This document shows, piece by piece, positions 43,879 through 52,962 of a stretch of 64,000 bases of DNA. The notes below the pieces were generated by a model. The model was not told the origin of the DNA. It saw nothing but the letters and a program-made list of their open reading frames with translations, and did not search any database. The stretch spans positions 98,692 to 162,691 of the forward strand of contig NZ_JAFUAG010000003.1 of assembly GCF_017464355.1 (NCBI RefSeq). The letters run 5' to 3'. The position numbers and the translations under genes were made by a program. This stretch comes from Ruminococcus sp. (GTDB lineage Bacteria > Bacillota > Clostridia > Oscillospirales > Ruminococcaceae). The first letter of the stretch is position 1. Every line of letters begins with the position of its first letter.

Positions 43879-45219
43879 TTACTTGTAGGAAGCCAGTGCG
43901 GTGTTGTAGATATCCTCTATAACTCTGAGGCCTCCTGTGTAGCCCACATAATTTGTGGTCAGCACTATGCGGTAGGGTGTGGGGCAGGCAATGGAAAGGA
44001 AATCTGCGTCTATCTCGCCTGCCAGCTCCTTGTCCCAGCCGCTGCCGAGAATGAGCCCCCTGCCCTTGTGGTCAAGTCCGCGGATAACGTCCTGCATTGC
44101 GCCTGCATCGGGGTCAAAGTACACGGGTATCTCCCGCTTGTCTGAAGCCGACTTTATATCCGCCTCGATCTTATCCTGATACTTTTTGGGAACATTGTCC
44201 ACGATGAACTGCTCCTTGGGGACAAGGCCTGTTTCGTGGAGCAGGAACTTTGTCAGCCCCGTAACATAGCCCGAATCGTGCAGTATGTGTACATAGCTCG
44301 GCAGGCCGTAGCGGAATTCCAGCAGGAATGTGGCCAGGTTGTCAAGCTCCTCATAGTAAGCCTTTTCCTCTTCCTCGATGAAAGCCCTTGCCTTTTTCTC
44401 GTCAATGCCCGCACCCTGTTCAAGGGCGAAGTCCAGCACACCGTTTAAAAACTTTGTGGTCTCGTTGGCGCCTATGGGCATATAGCCGAACTGATAGTAG
44501 GGCTGGCCGTAGCGCCTTTCAAGGTTCTTCACGATGGGCTCGCCGTACCAGGGCGAGATGAACACATTGAAATTCGCCTTTGGTATGGTCTGCCACTCCT
44601 TAACGCCGCCCGAGTGGGGTCCGAAAAGGATATTGACCTTTAGCCCCAGCCCCTCCAGCAGGCGCTTGTATTCTTTCAGGTTGCCCTTCCAGAACTGATC
44701 CTGGTAGGGTATGGAAGCTATGACATTCACCAGGTTTTTCTCGCTGCGGGAGGGATTATCCTCCTCAAAGCGGCTGACATACTGGTCGATTATGGCATTT
44801 ACCACCGCCGAATGGGAAACATAGTTGTTGGACTTGAAGCCCGAAGTCTCCACATGGACGATAGGCCTGTCCTCCTCCCAGAGGAACTCATCTGTTACGC
44901 TGGCCACATCATCGCCCACTATGCCTGCGGTACAGCCTGTTACTACCACCTGCAGGTCGGTGTCCAGCACCTTGTAGGTGTTCTTTATCAGTGTCCTCAG
45001 CCTGTCAGTTCCGCCGAAGACGACCTCTTTCTCGCTGAAATTGGTGCAGGGTGCAGTTTCGCCTCCTGCATAGCCTGCCGAACGCTCAAAAAATCCCTTT
45101 ATCATAACACCGCAGCCCGGGCCCGAATGAAGTATGGGCACCGCCCTGGGTATAGCAACTACTGTCTGCAGCGCACCGATGGCGCAGGTGTAGCGCTCCT
45201 GTTCAATTAGTCCTGCCAT
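43879..45219 (-). CDS. Nitrogenase-like component 1, beta (NifK-like) subunit
   Basis: A 446-residue component 1 subunit. Three P-cluster cysteines align with NifK Cys70, Cys95 and Cys153: Cys12 in RYTCAIGALQTV, Cys36 in LHSGPGCGVMI and Cys96 in VTGCTAGIVGDDV. It lacks the roughly 50-residue N-terminal extension of many NifK proteins. It lies 11 bases downstream of the NifD-like gene, and the two should form an alpha2beta2 protein receiving electrons from the NifH encoded nearby. Context with met and cys genes suggests the marK branch rather than true nifK; that is inference. Confidence 0.88.
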   Translation of the reverse strand: MAGLIEQERYTCAIGALQTVVAIPRAVPILHSGPGCGVMIKGFFERSAGYAGGETAPCTNFSEKEVVFGGTDRLRTLIKNTYKVLDTDLQVVVTGCTAGIVGDDVASVTDEFLWEEDRPIVHVETSGFKSNNYVSHSAVVNAIIDQYVSRFEEDNPSRSEKNLVNVIASIPYQDQFWKGNLKEYKRLLEGLGLKVNILFGPHSGGVKEWQTIPKANFNVFISPWYGEPIVKNLERRYGQPYYQFGYMPIGANETTKFLNGVLDFALEQGAGIDEKKARAFIEEEEKAYYEELDNLATFLLEFRYGLPSYVHILHDSGYVTGLTKFLLHETGLVPKEQFIVDNVPKKYQDKIEADIKSASDKREIPVYFDPDAGAMQDVIRGLDHKGRGLILGSGWDKELAGEIDADFLSIACPTPYRIVLTTNYVGYTGGLRVIEDIYNTALASYK

Positions 45220-45230
45220 TTATATCCACC

Positions 45231-46700
45231 TTACTTTCCAAGAAATGTGTAGGGCTCCTGTTCAAGCCACCACTTGGTATACGGATTTACCGAATGCTTC
45301 TCCAGATTTTTCACGAACTCATCGTTCTCTATAGTTTCAAGTATCCTCTCACCGTAAGCCACAAGACCCTCGTAGCCCATGCCGAAATGCTCATCACCTA
45401 TGAGCAGTGAGGGTATGCCCAGCTTTGCGCCCCACAGGGTCATGCCGCCGTGACGGGCAAGCAGTATATCGGGATGTATCCTGTTCAGCACATTGACCAG
45501 CTCAAACTCCTGCTTGTTGCAGACATTGTAGTTGGGTACATCGCCATAGTCCTCCACCGTATGCTTAAGCGTATCGGCTCTCTCGTCCTCGTTGTCATAC
45601 TGGGGGTCATGGTGGAAGATAGCTGCGCCCTGGGGGTCCATGCCAAGCTCCTTGAGCAGTGCCAGCAGCGAATGTCCGTGGGAAGCGCCTGCTGTCACAT
45701 AGGCGGTCTTGCCTTTCAGCTTTTCACGCAGCGCCTCTATCTTTGGCATATACTCCTTTTTCTTTCTCGCCAGAAGTTCCTCCACTTCCTTTTCCTTGCC
45801 GAGTATCTGCCCCAGCTCCCTGAACCAACGGTCGGTCTGGGCAATGCCGTAAGGGGGAGAATTGCGTATCTCAGGCACCCCGAAGCCCTGCTCCAGCGCA
45901 GCGCCCAGGTAGCTGCCCAGCGTTGAGCAGGCCTGTATGGTCAGCACCGCCTCGCTGGAATAGCTGAGGCTGTCCACCGTAGCAAAGGGGGTTATGTAAT
46001 TGGGCTCATAGCCCAGCTCACCGAACCATTCCCTGAAAATATCGCTGCCCCAGAAGTTTATGACATTGATGATATTCCTCTTCTGCCTTGCAGGCTTGAT
46101 GATCTTCCTTGCAATGCCGTGATAGCCCGCATCAAATCCCGATGTCCACATCTTCGACCTGAATCCCTCACAGAACACAGCCACAACAGGTATGCCCAGC
46201 TCCCTTTCCGCCGCATTGGTAACGCTTTCCACATCATCACCGATGATACCTGCGGCGCAGGTGGTTATTACGAAGATAGCCTTTGGCTTAGCCCTTTTGT
46301 GGACCTCACGTATAGCGGCCTCCAGCTTTTTTGAACCGCCGTAAATGGTATCCTTTTCCTCCAGGTTGGTGGAAAATATCTTCCTCTGTGTGGGGTGTTC
46401 CAGCTGTCTGAGGTAAGCATTCACCCTGTAGGTGAAAGCAAATTCATGCAGACAAGTTGAACAGCCCACAGGTCCGTGGGAGATTATGGCCGCGTCCTGT
46501 ATCAGTGTCAGTGTGCAGGCCGCATTAGATGTACCGCACCCCAGACACTGGCTGAATGACCTGCTCTTGTCCTTTATCTTCCCGCCGCACCCCGAACAGG
46601 CGCTGACAAGTTCCTTAGCTGTTCCTTGAAATCCTGTTATCGAATTAAGACGTATCTCACGAATTTCGACCTCAGGTATATTAAGATTTACTTTACTCAT
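45231..46700 (-). CDS. Nitrogenase-like component 1, alpha (NifD-like) subunit
   Basis: A 489-residue catalytic subunit. P-cluster ligands correspond to Cys55 (QCLGCGTSNAACT), Cys80 (ISHGPVGCSTC) and Cys148 (ITTCAAGIIGDDV). Cofactor ligands also appear present: Cys258 in TIQACSTLGSYLGAALEQ (NifD Cys275) and His438 in LIGDEHFGMGYEGL (NifD His442). The NifD segment with Gln191 and His195 (SQSLGHH) is replaced by FRSKMWTSGFDAGYHG, which argues against a standard dinitrogen site. Extra cysteines Cys35, Cys38 and Cys52 precede Cys55, a possible added metal site. Predicted substrate class: methyl-thio compounds, by analogy with MarD. Confidence 0.88.
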   Translation of the reverse strand: MSKVNLNIPEVEIREIRLNSITGFQGTAKELVSACSGCGGKIKDKSRSFSQCLGCGTSNAACTLTLIQDAAIISHGPVGCSTCLHEFAFTYRVNAYLRQLEHPTQRKIFSTNLEEKDTIYGGSKKLEAAIREVHKRAKPKAIFVITTCAAGIIGDDVESVTNAAERELGIPVVAVFCEGFRSKMWTSGFDAGYHGIARKIIKPARQKRNIINVINFWGSDIFREWFGELGYEPNYITPFATVDSLSYSSEAVLTIQACSTLGSYLGAALEQGFGVPEIRNSPPYGIAQTDRWFRELGQILGKEKEVEELLARKKKEYMPKIEALREKLKGKTAYVTAGASHGHSLLALLKELGMDPQGAAIFHHDPQYDNEDERADTLKHTVEDYGDVPNYNVCNKQEFELVNVLNRIHPDILLARHGGMTLWGAKLGIPSLLIGDEHFGMGYEGLVAYGERILETIENDEFVKNLEKHSVNPYTKWWLEQEPYTFLGK

Positions 46701-47167
46701 ATTTTAACTCCTATCTTAAATGGGGGTGGGCCCCCCATGCCCCCACGCGACAACGTCGGCGTGTGCGAGCCTTTTTAGCCTATTACAGCTTTGGCTTTGC
46801 GTTCACTCCAAGCCAAAAGGCGCAAAAGTTCTCGCTGGTTGCTATGCTTATATAACCTTGTTTGGGACATCTGTTATTCTGACAAAACTCTCGGCTTTAG
46901 CAAACCTTCTGTAGGGCGGGGGCTTGCCCCCGCCGCTGTTTGTATGCCATGCTTATAAAACTTTGTTTTGGCTCTTGCCGTTCTTGCAAAGCTTTGTTTT
47001 TATCAGACTGCGGGGGTCATACCGACGCTGTCGTATGCGCCCCCGCCCTACTGTTTTTGCTGTTCTTGCGAAGCCTGTTCTCCGCAAATATGGCGCCTTG
47101 CCATTCCGGGAACAACAAAGCCCTCGCCCCTGTCAACAATTATGAATTATGCATTGTGAATTATGAA
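46701..47167. repeat. Repeat-rich spacer between nifH-like and nifD-like genes
   Basis: No coding frame is convincing in this 467-base gap. It contains hairpins GCGGGGGC-TT-GCCCCCGC (46,916) and a GCGGGGG...CCCCCGC stem with an inner ATAC/GTAT arm (47,010-47,046). Diverged direct repeats of the type ATGCTTATAAnnnTTGTTT occur near 46,848 and 46,949, and TTCTTGCAAAGC / TTCTTGCGAAGC near 46,981 and 47,061. There is a double AATTATGAATTA at 47,128-47,160. It looks like decayed insertion material that split a once tighter operon. A weak LacI-type core (GACAACGTCGGC) lies at 46,749-46,760. Confidence 0.6.
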
Positions 47168-48031
<864 letters not shown>

Positions 48032-48065
48032 TTACCTCGTTTCATGATATCGTTTTTTTATCTTG

Positions 48066-48083
48066 AATACCATATATGGTATT
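48066..48083. promoter_or_regulatory. nifH upstream palindrome 1
   Basis: AATACCA-TATA-TGGTATT, a perfect 18-bp palindrome about 40 bases before the NifH-like start. Confidence 0.7.
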
Positions 48084-48116
48084 TTTATAAGTTTCAACTA
48101 TACTTCTTCATCAATA

Positions 48117-48140
48117 TACTGTATTCCATATAACAGTATC
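48117..48140. promoter_or_regulatory. nifH upstream palindrome, diverged copy
   Basis: ATACTG-N12-CAGTAT with an inner CCATATAA, a weaker relative of the sites on either side. Confidence 0.4.
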
Positions 48141-48143
48141 AGC

Positions 48144-48167
48144 TTAAATACCACATATGGTATTTAA
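48144..48167. promoter_or_regulatory. nifH upstream palindrome 2
   Basis: TTAAATACCA-CATA-TGGTATTTAA: perfect 10-bp arms, same core and same four-base spacer as palindrome 1. Centre-to-centre distance is 81 bases. Confidence 0.7.
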
Positions 48168-48188
48168 TATATATCGGAATATATCCTC

Positions 48189-48207
48189 AATATCAACATA
48201 TGGTATT
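48189..48207. promoter_or_regulatory. nifH upstream half-palindrome
   Basis: AATATCAACATA-TGGTATT: one intact TGGTATT arm and a degenerate opposite arm, touching the end of the NifB-like gene. Confidence 0.4.
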
Positions 48208-49088
48208 CACCCGTGAGAAAATGTATCTTTTCTCGATAATCTCTGCAGGTTCTGATATACCCTGTCCCCGAAGTCCTCGCCCCCGGGTATGCCTACCGCG
48301 TCAGCCCTGCACCGCTGGCAGTGCCTGAAAACATCAATGTACTTTGAAGCTTTCAGTATCGCCCGTTCAAGCTCCATGCAATCGGGCTCTCGGCAGTCTT
48401 TAAGCTTGTGCTGGGGTATCAGGGGGATAATGTTGTATATGCTCGCCCCTGCCTCTGCTACTGTACGGGCTATGTCCTCAATGTGTTCACCGTTTATCTC
48501 GGGAACAAGCACCGTGTTCACCTTGACGGTTATCCCCGCCTCGCTTATGAGCCTTATGCCCTCCAGCTGCTGTTCAATGAGTATCTTCGCCGCCGTAACG
48601 CCCGTGTAGTGCTTGCCGTGCCAGACTATGCCGTCATTCAGCTGAGCCTCTATCTCGGGGTCAACGGCATTGACCGTCACCGTCAGCGAGTCTACGCCCA
48701 CCTCGATGACCTCCTGCGCCTTTTCCGCCAGCAGCAGGCCGTTGGTGCTCATGCACTTTACCAGTTCGGGATACTTTTCCTTCACCAGCCTGAAAGTCTC
48801 CAGCGCATAACCGCTTGCCAGGGTGTCCCCGGGGCCTGCAATGCCCGCAACGTGTATGTCGGGACAGTATTTAAGTGCCTCCCCGATAGCCTCAATGGCT
48901 TCCTCGGGGGTTATCACCGTTGAAGCCACCCCCGGGCGCTTCTCGTAGGTGTTGAATTTTCTCTCGCAGAACCTGCACTCAATGTTGCAGCTGGGGCTTG
49001 TGGGCAGATGTATCCGTCCGCTGCCGTTTTTATCACCTCTGGCAAAGCAGGGGTGCTTTGTGGTCAGCTCTTCGTATGATATTGCCAT
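48207..49088 (-). CDS. NifB-like radical SAM cofactor synthase
   Basis: The 293-residue protein has the NifB signature KHPCFARG then GRIHLPTSPSCNIECRFC, in which Cys34, Cys38 and Cys41 bind the SAM cluster, followed by GPGDTLASG. The distal cysteines of NifB core proteins are present (KDCREPDC, RHCQRCRADAVG). NifB fuses two 4Fe-4S clusters with carbide into NifB-co. The C-terminal NifX domain of many NifB proteins is absent, but a separate NifX-family gene overlaps its 5' end. Start at 49,088 follows GGGAGGTGG. Its presence implies the component 1 proteins hold a NifB-derived cofactor. Confidence 0.9.
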   Translation of the reverse strand: MAISYEELTTKHPCFARGDKNGSGRIHLPTSPSCNIECRFCERKFNTYEKRPGVASTVITPEEAIEAIGEALKYCPDIHVAGIAGPGDTLASGYALETFRLVKEKYPELVKCMSTNGLLLAEKAQEVIEVGVDSLTVTVNAVDPEIEAQLNDGIVWHGKHYTGVTAAKILIEQQLEGIRLISEAGITVKVNTVLVPEINGEHIEDIARTVAEAGASIYNIIPLIPQHKLKDCREPDCMELERAILKASKYIDVFRHCQRCRADAVGIPGGEDFGDRVYQNLQRLSRKDTFSHG

Positions 49089-49435
49089 TCGTCCACCTCC
49101 CATTGCTTTTCTTCCATAAGCAGACAGACCGCCTGCTCTATATCAAGGGGTATCTCATATGCCGCTATGCCCTTTTCCTTTATGTACTTTTTCGCCCCGG
49201 GGCCTATCCTCTGCGCCACTATGGCAGATACCTCCCCAAGCTGCGAAAGCATAGCTTCAAACCCGCTTACCTCGTGTTCTCCGCCCTTGCAGGCAGGCCT
49301 TGCGGACACATTTTCTGTTATGTCACAGTCCTCCTTTTCGGTGTCAAGCTCTGCGATGTAAAATCGCTCCGCCGCCCCGAAGTGGCTGTCCACCCGCACG
49401 CCGTCCGTGCTTGCAAAGGCTATCCTGTATATCAT
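49064..49435 (-). CDS. NifX-family protein upstream of the NifB-like gene
   Basis: A 123-residue member of the dinitrogenase cofactor family: IAFASTDGVRVDSHFGAAERFYIAE resembles the other NifX-like protein here and the C-terminal domain of fused NifB proteins. An inserted Cys/Gly/Glu segment (ARPACKGGEHEVSGFE) replaces the shorter loop of its paralogue. It overlaps the NifB-like start by 25 bases, so translation is coupled. It probably receives the product of NifB. It lies 10 bases downstream of the cysteine synthase-like gene, tying cofactor synthesis to sulfur metabolism in one operon. Confidence 0.85.
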   Translation of the reverse strand: MIYRIAFASTDGVRVDSHFGAAERFYIAELDTEKEDCDITENVSARPACKGGEHEVSGFEAMLSQLGEVSAIVAQRIGPGAKKYIKEKGIAAYEIPLDIEQAVCLLMEEKQWEVDEWQYHTKS

Positions 49436-49445
49436 CTCATCACCG

Positions 49446-50351
49446 CTATCCGAATAATCCTGTGCTGAAATATCTGTCGCCCCTGTCAGGGAAAACTACC
49501 ACGATATTCCCGCTTTCGATCTCCTGTGCCAGTTTAAGCGCCGCCGCCATGGCCGCCCCTGAGGAAGAGCCTGCGATAATGCCCTCCCGCCTTGCCAGTT
49601 CCTTTACTGTGCGGAAGGCTTCCTCATCGTTGACCTTGATGACTTTGTCCACCAGCGTTATGTCCATGGTATCGGGGATAAAATCGTTGCCGATACCCTC
49701 AATGTTGTAATCAAAATGTTCTCCGCCGCCTATGGTCGAGCCCTCCGGGTCCGCAAGAATGCCCTGCGTGTCTCCGTGTTCTTTCAGGTAACGGACTATT
49801 CCCGTATAAGTTCCGCCGCTGCCTGCACCTGCCACCAGGTAGTCCACCCTGCCCTCCAGGTCATCGTATATCTCCTTGCCTGTGGTCTCATAATGTGCAA
49901 GGGGGTTCTGGGGATTTTTGAACTGCTCCAGCGATATGGAGTCGGGTATCTCCTTTTTCAGCTCCTCAGCCTTTCTCACCGCCCCCAGCATACCCTCAGC
50001 GCGGGGGGTGTTTATGACCTCAGCACCCAGCGCCCGCATGAGCGCCTGCTTTTCTGCGGAAAACTTTGTGGGAACTGTGAAGATCACCCTGTAGCCTCTG
50101 CCGAGTGCTGCGAATGCAATACCCAGTCCCGTATTTCCTGCGGTGGCCTCTATGATAGTGCCGCCCTTTTTAAGTCTGCCCTCTTTCTCAGCTGCCTTGA
50201 CCATATACTCACCAATGCGGTCTTTGACGCTGCCCGAGGGGTTGTACATTTCCAGCTTCGCATAAATATTTACCTTGGGGGAGACCCCCATATTCGTAAG
50301 CCTCACCAGCGGGGTGCGGCCTATCAGCTCCCGCATACTGTTGTATAACAT
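49446..50351 (-). CDS. Cysteine synthase / cystathionine beta-synthase-like enzyme (CysK/MccA)
   Basis: PLP enzyme of fold type II, 301 residues. The cofactor lysine is in NPSGSVKDRIGEYM; IEATAGNTGLGIA and GAGSGGTYTGI bind the substrate carboxylate and PLP phosphate. Members make cysteine from O-acetylserine and sulfide, or cystathionine from O-acetylserine and homocysteine (MccA). EATAGNTG and the GIGNDFIP segment lean towards MccA, and the partner upstream is MccB/MetB-like, the classical mccA-mccB pair. Activity cannot be fixed from sequence alone. It begins one base after the partner's stop codon. Confidence 0.88.
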   Translation of the reverse strand: MLYNSMRELIGRTPLVRLTNMGVSPKVNIYAKLEMYNPSGSVKDRIGEYMVKAAEKEGRLKKGGTIIEATAGNTGLGIAFAALGRGYRVIFTVPTKFSAEKQALMRALGAEVINTPRAEGMLGAVRKAEELKKEIPDSISLEQFKNPQNPLAHYETTGKEIYDDLEGRVDYLVAGAGSGGTYTGIVRYLKEHGDTQGILADPEGSTIGGGEHFDYNIEGIGNDFIPDTMDITLVDKVIKVNDEEAFRTVKELARREGIIAGSSSGAAMAAALKLAQEIESGNIVVVFPDRGDRYFSTGLFG

Positions 50352-50352
50352 C

Positions 50353-51510
50353 TTATCTTACCTCACTTTTCCTGATAGCCTGTTCCAGGTCTGCCAGTAT
50401 GTCATCAATGTTCTCAATGCCGATCGAAAGCCTTATGAGCCCGTCTGTTATGCCCACCTTTCTGCGTATATCCCCAGGGATAGAAGCGTGGGTCATGCTT
50501 GAGGGGTGGCATACCAGCGACTCCACACCTCCAAGGCTCTCCGCCAGTGTTATAAGCTCCAGGCTCTCAAAGAACACCCTGATATCGTAGCCGTCCTTAA
50601 GCTCAAAGCTTATCATCACACCGCCGTTCTTCGCCTGCTTTTTGTTGACCTCATATCCCTTGTCCGTGGGAAGTCCGGGGTAGTGTACGCTCTTTACCGC
50701 CTCGTGCTTTGTAAGATATTCAGCCGCTGCCAGCGCATTCTCGACGTGCCTGTCAAGCCGCACGCCCAGGGTCTTTATGCCCCGTATCAGCAGGAAACTG
50801 TCAAAGGGCGCCAGCACACCGCCTGTGGAATTCTGTATGAATGCCAGCTTATCAGCCAGCTCTCTGGTTTTTACCACTGCCAGACCTGCCACCACATCGC
50901 TGTGTCCGCCAAGATATTTTGTGGCGCTGTGTACCACGATGTCTGCCCCGAGTTCAAGGGGACGCTGTATATAAGGTGTCATGAAGGTGTTGTCAACTAT
51001 TACCAGCAGACCATGTCTGTGGGCTATGTCAGCCACCGCCCTTATATCGGTTATGGTCATCAGAGGATTTGCAGGGCTCTCTATCAGCACCGCCTTTACG
51101 TCTTCGGTGATATCCTTCTCAAAGGCCTCAGGGTCTTCGGTGTCGGATATGGTGTAGTTTATGCCGAAGTGGTCAAAGACCTGATTTAACAGCCTGAAAG
51201 TCCCGCCGTAAACATTTGAGGATATCAGCACCCTGTCCCCCTTGTGCAGAAGACTCAGCACTGCCGTTTCAGCTGCCAGGCCGCTGGCAAAGGCAAAGCC
51301 TGCCTCGCCGCCCTCCAGCTCAGCTATGAGAGCCTCCAGCGCCTCACGGGTGGGGTTGCCTGTGCGGGAATATTCATACCCCCTCATCTTTCCCAGGCCG
51401 TCCTGCTTAAAGGTGGAGGTCTGGTAGATAGGCACGTTCACCGCTCCTGTGCGCTCGTCTATGGATATGCCCCCGTGTATCAGGGCTGTGTCTATGTTCT
51501 TGAAGCTCAT
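50353..51510 (-). CDS. Cystathionine gamma-synthase/gamma-lyase-like PLP enzyme (MccB/MetI type)
   Basis: Cys/Met metabolism PLP enzyme of 385 residues. The cofactor lysine is in VHSATKYLGGHSDVVAG; SRTGNPTREALE and ASGLAAETAV are family motifs, and the C-terminus has LGGVESLVCHPSSMTHASIP. These fit either cystathionine gamma-lyase (cysteine from cystathionine) or gamma-synthase. With the MccA-like neighbour the lyase direction is favoured, but O-acetylhomoserine could also be used. Start at 51,510 is nine bases from AAAGGA. First gene of an operon that continues into nifX-like and nifB-like genes; three LacI-type sites lie upstream. Confidence 0.88.
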   Translation of the reverse strand: MSFKNIDTALIHGGISIDERTGAVNVPIYQTSTFKQDGLGKMRGYEYSRTGNPTREALEALIAELEGGEAGFAFASGLAAETAVLSLLHKGDRVLISSNVYGGTFRLLNQVFDHFGINYTISDTEDPEAFEKDITEDVKAVLIESPANPLMTITDIRAVADIAHRHGLLVIVDNTFMTPYIQRPLELGADIVVHSATKYLGGHSDVVAGLAVVKTRELADKLAFIQNSTGGVLAPFDSFLLIRGIKTLGVRLDRHVENALAAAEYLTKHEAVKSVHYPGLPTDKGYEVNKKQAKNGGVMISFELKDGYDIRVFFESLELITLAESLGGVESLVCHPSSMTHASIPGDIRRKVGITDGLIRLSIGIENIDDILADLEQAIRKSEVR

Positions 51511-51556
51511 CTTATTCATTCCTTTCATATATTTCCTATTTGTTTGGTATGCATTT

Positions 51557-51585
51557 ATGATACACCATAAACCCGCATACGTCAA
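51557..51585 (-). promoter_or_regulatory. Promoter of the MccB-like/cysK/nifX/nifB operon
   Basis: On the minus strand TTGACG (51,580-51,585) and TATCAT (51,557-51,562), 17-base spacer. A LacI-type site starts 12 bases upstream of the -35 box. Confidence 0.75.
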
Positions 51586-51596
51586 TGAGAATGTGC

Positions 51597-51610
51597 GATA
51601 ACGTTGTCAC
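51597..51610. promoter_or_regulatory. LacI-type operator A
   Basis: GATAACGTTGTCAC, near-palindromic around a central CG as in LacI/GalR operators; centre near -52 of the MccB-like promoter. Confidence 0.65.
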
Positions 51611-51711
51611 GCTTCCCGCCAAAGGGTCGCCGACAGCCCTCCCACAGGCAGAAATTTAAGTTTGATATGGTAAATTCTTTTGAACAATATATTTCCGACC
51701 CCTTTTTGAAT

Positions 51712-51725
51712 GATAACGTTGTCAC
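51712..51725. promoter_or_regulatory. LacI-type operator B
   Basis: GATAACGTTGTCAC, identical to site A over 14 bases; 115 bases further upstream. Confidence 0.65.
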
Positions 51726-51798
51726 CGTATTTCTCCGCATTTATGCCCTTTGCAGATATTATCGCCCGCCCGCAAGCCGATAATATCCCGCTTGCCGA

Positions 51799-51812
51799 GA
51801 TAACGTTGTCAC
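51799..51812. promoter_or_regulatory. LacI-type operator C
   Basis: GATAACGTTGTCAC, third identical copy, 87 bases beyond site B and just before the end of the LacI-type gene. Confidence 0.65.
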
Positions 51813-51856
51813 GAAGCGCAAAAAAATCTGCCGACACAGCTGTATCGGCAGAGATA

Positions 51857-52930
51857 TCATATATAATATTCGGGTTCGTTCAGTTCTCCCGCAGGACGGC
51901 AGCTTTCCCGTATGACCAGCGTGCCTTCGACCTCTACCCTGGAAATTATCCTGTGTCCTCCCTTGATACGGTCAAGGAGCAGCATAAGTGCAAAGCGCAC
52001 CATTTCCTTTTTGGGCAGTGATATAGTCGTCAGCATAGGTCTGGTGTACTGGGCGGTCTCGATATCGTCGCTGGCTATCACCGAGGGCATATACCCCCTT
52101 GACCTGCGCCTGCCCAGCGCCCCCAGCAGACCCACTGCCAGTATATCGTTGGCACAGTATATGCCCGTGGGCGGGTCGTCCAGCGAAGCGAAATACTCCA
52201 TGGCAGCAATGCCCCCCTCCTCGTTGGGCAGGGTATCGAAGATGTGGTCGATGTCGGGGGTCAGGTGACTGTTCATCAGGGCAGTCTGGTAGCCTGTAAA
52301 TCTCGCCTCGTTGTGGCATGGACCCACATAGCCTATCTTCGTGTGACCCAGCTTTGTCAGGTAGCTTACAGCGGTGCGGGCTATCCTGCCGCCGTCACAC
52401 AGCACCTCGTCCGCTTCGCAGCCGGAAGAATTGCGGTTTATGGATACCAGGTTCTTCTCCTTGGCCTTCAGCAGCTTCAGCGCCCTCACTGTCACCCTGC
52501 CTATGACGATCAGCCCGTCAGAACGGGGCGCACCCTCAGGGAAAAGCTCCTCCGCCAGCTTTGGCAGCCTGTCCGTCCTGCTGAGCTTTTCATCTGAGAA
52601 CTCTGAGTTTTGCCACACGTTCCCCACTATGCAGCCGCTGCTGCGCAGTTCCTTTTCAAGCAGCATGAGCAGTTCATCGTAAAAGGGGTCGGTCATCTCG
52701 TGGGCAGCCCTTGTCAGCAGTATATCTATGCGGTATATCTTCTCCTCATTTTTTACACCTGTCTTGAGAGCTCTGGCGCTGGCATTGGGGATATAGCTTA
52801 TCTCTCTGGCCGCCTCTATGACCTTCCGCCTGACCTCCTCGCTGGCGCACTTGTGGTTGGGGTCGCTGAGTATCCTGCCCACGGTGGATACCGACACCCC
52901 TGTCATTTGTGCTATTTTTTTCAGTGACAT
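51857..52930 (-). CDS. LacI-family transcriptional regulator
   Basis: A 357-residue regulator. The N-terminal helix-turn-helix is SLKKIAQMTGVSVSTVGRIL followed by the hinge helix region IPNASARALKTG. The periplasmic-binding-like effector domain includes SDGLIVIGRVT, GHTKIGYVGP and PTGIYCANDILAVGLLGALG. It sits between two sulfur operons, each preceded by three matching palindromes, so it is the probable regulator of both. The effector is unknown; LacI-family proteins usually sense sugars or nucleotides, so a role in sulfur metabolism would be unusual. Start at 52,930 follows GAGGTGA. Confidence 0.88.
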   Translation of the reverse strand: MSLKKIAQMTGVSVSTVGRILSDPNHKCASEEVRRKVIEAAREISYIPNASARALKTGVKNEEKIYRIDILLTRAAHEMTDPFYDELLMLLEKELRSSGCIVGNVWQNSEFSDEKLSRTDRLPKLAEELFPEGAPRSDGLIVIGRVTVRALKLLKAKEKNLVSINRNSSGCEADEVLCDGGRIARTAVSYLTKLGHTKIGYVGPCHNEARFTGYQTALMNSHLTPDIDHIFDTLPNEEGGIAAMEYFASLDDPPTGIYCANDILAVGLLGALGRRRSRGYMPSVIASDDIETAQYTRPMLTTISLPKKEMVRFALMLLLDRIKGGHRIISRVEVEGTLVIRESCRPAGELNEPEYYI

Positions 52931-52962
52931 ACAGTTCACCTCACAATTAATCATAGTAAACA

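Larger units (their letters stand above)
51511..51856. other. Intergenic regulatory region between the MccB-like gene and the LacI-type gene
   Basis: Contains a promoter reading into the MccB-like gene, and three copies of GATAACGTTGTCAC at 51,597, 51,712 and 51,799. Short inverted segments are scattered between them. No ORF is supported. Confidence 0.7.
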
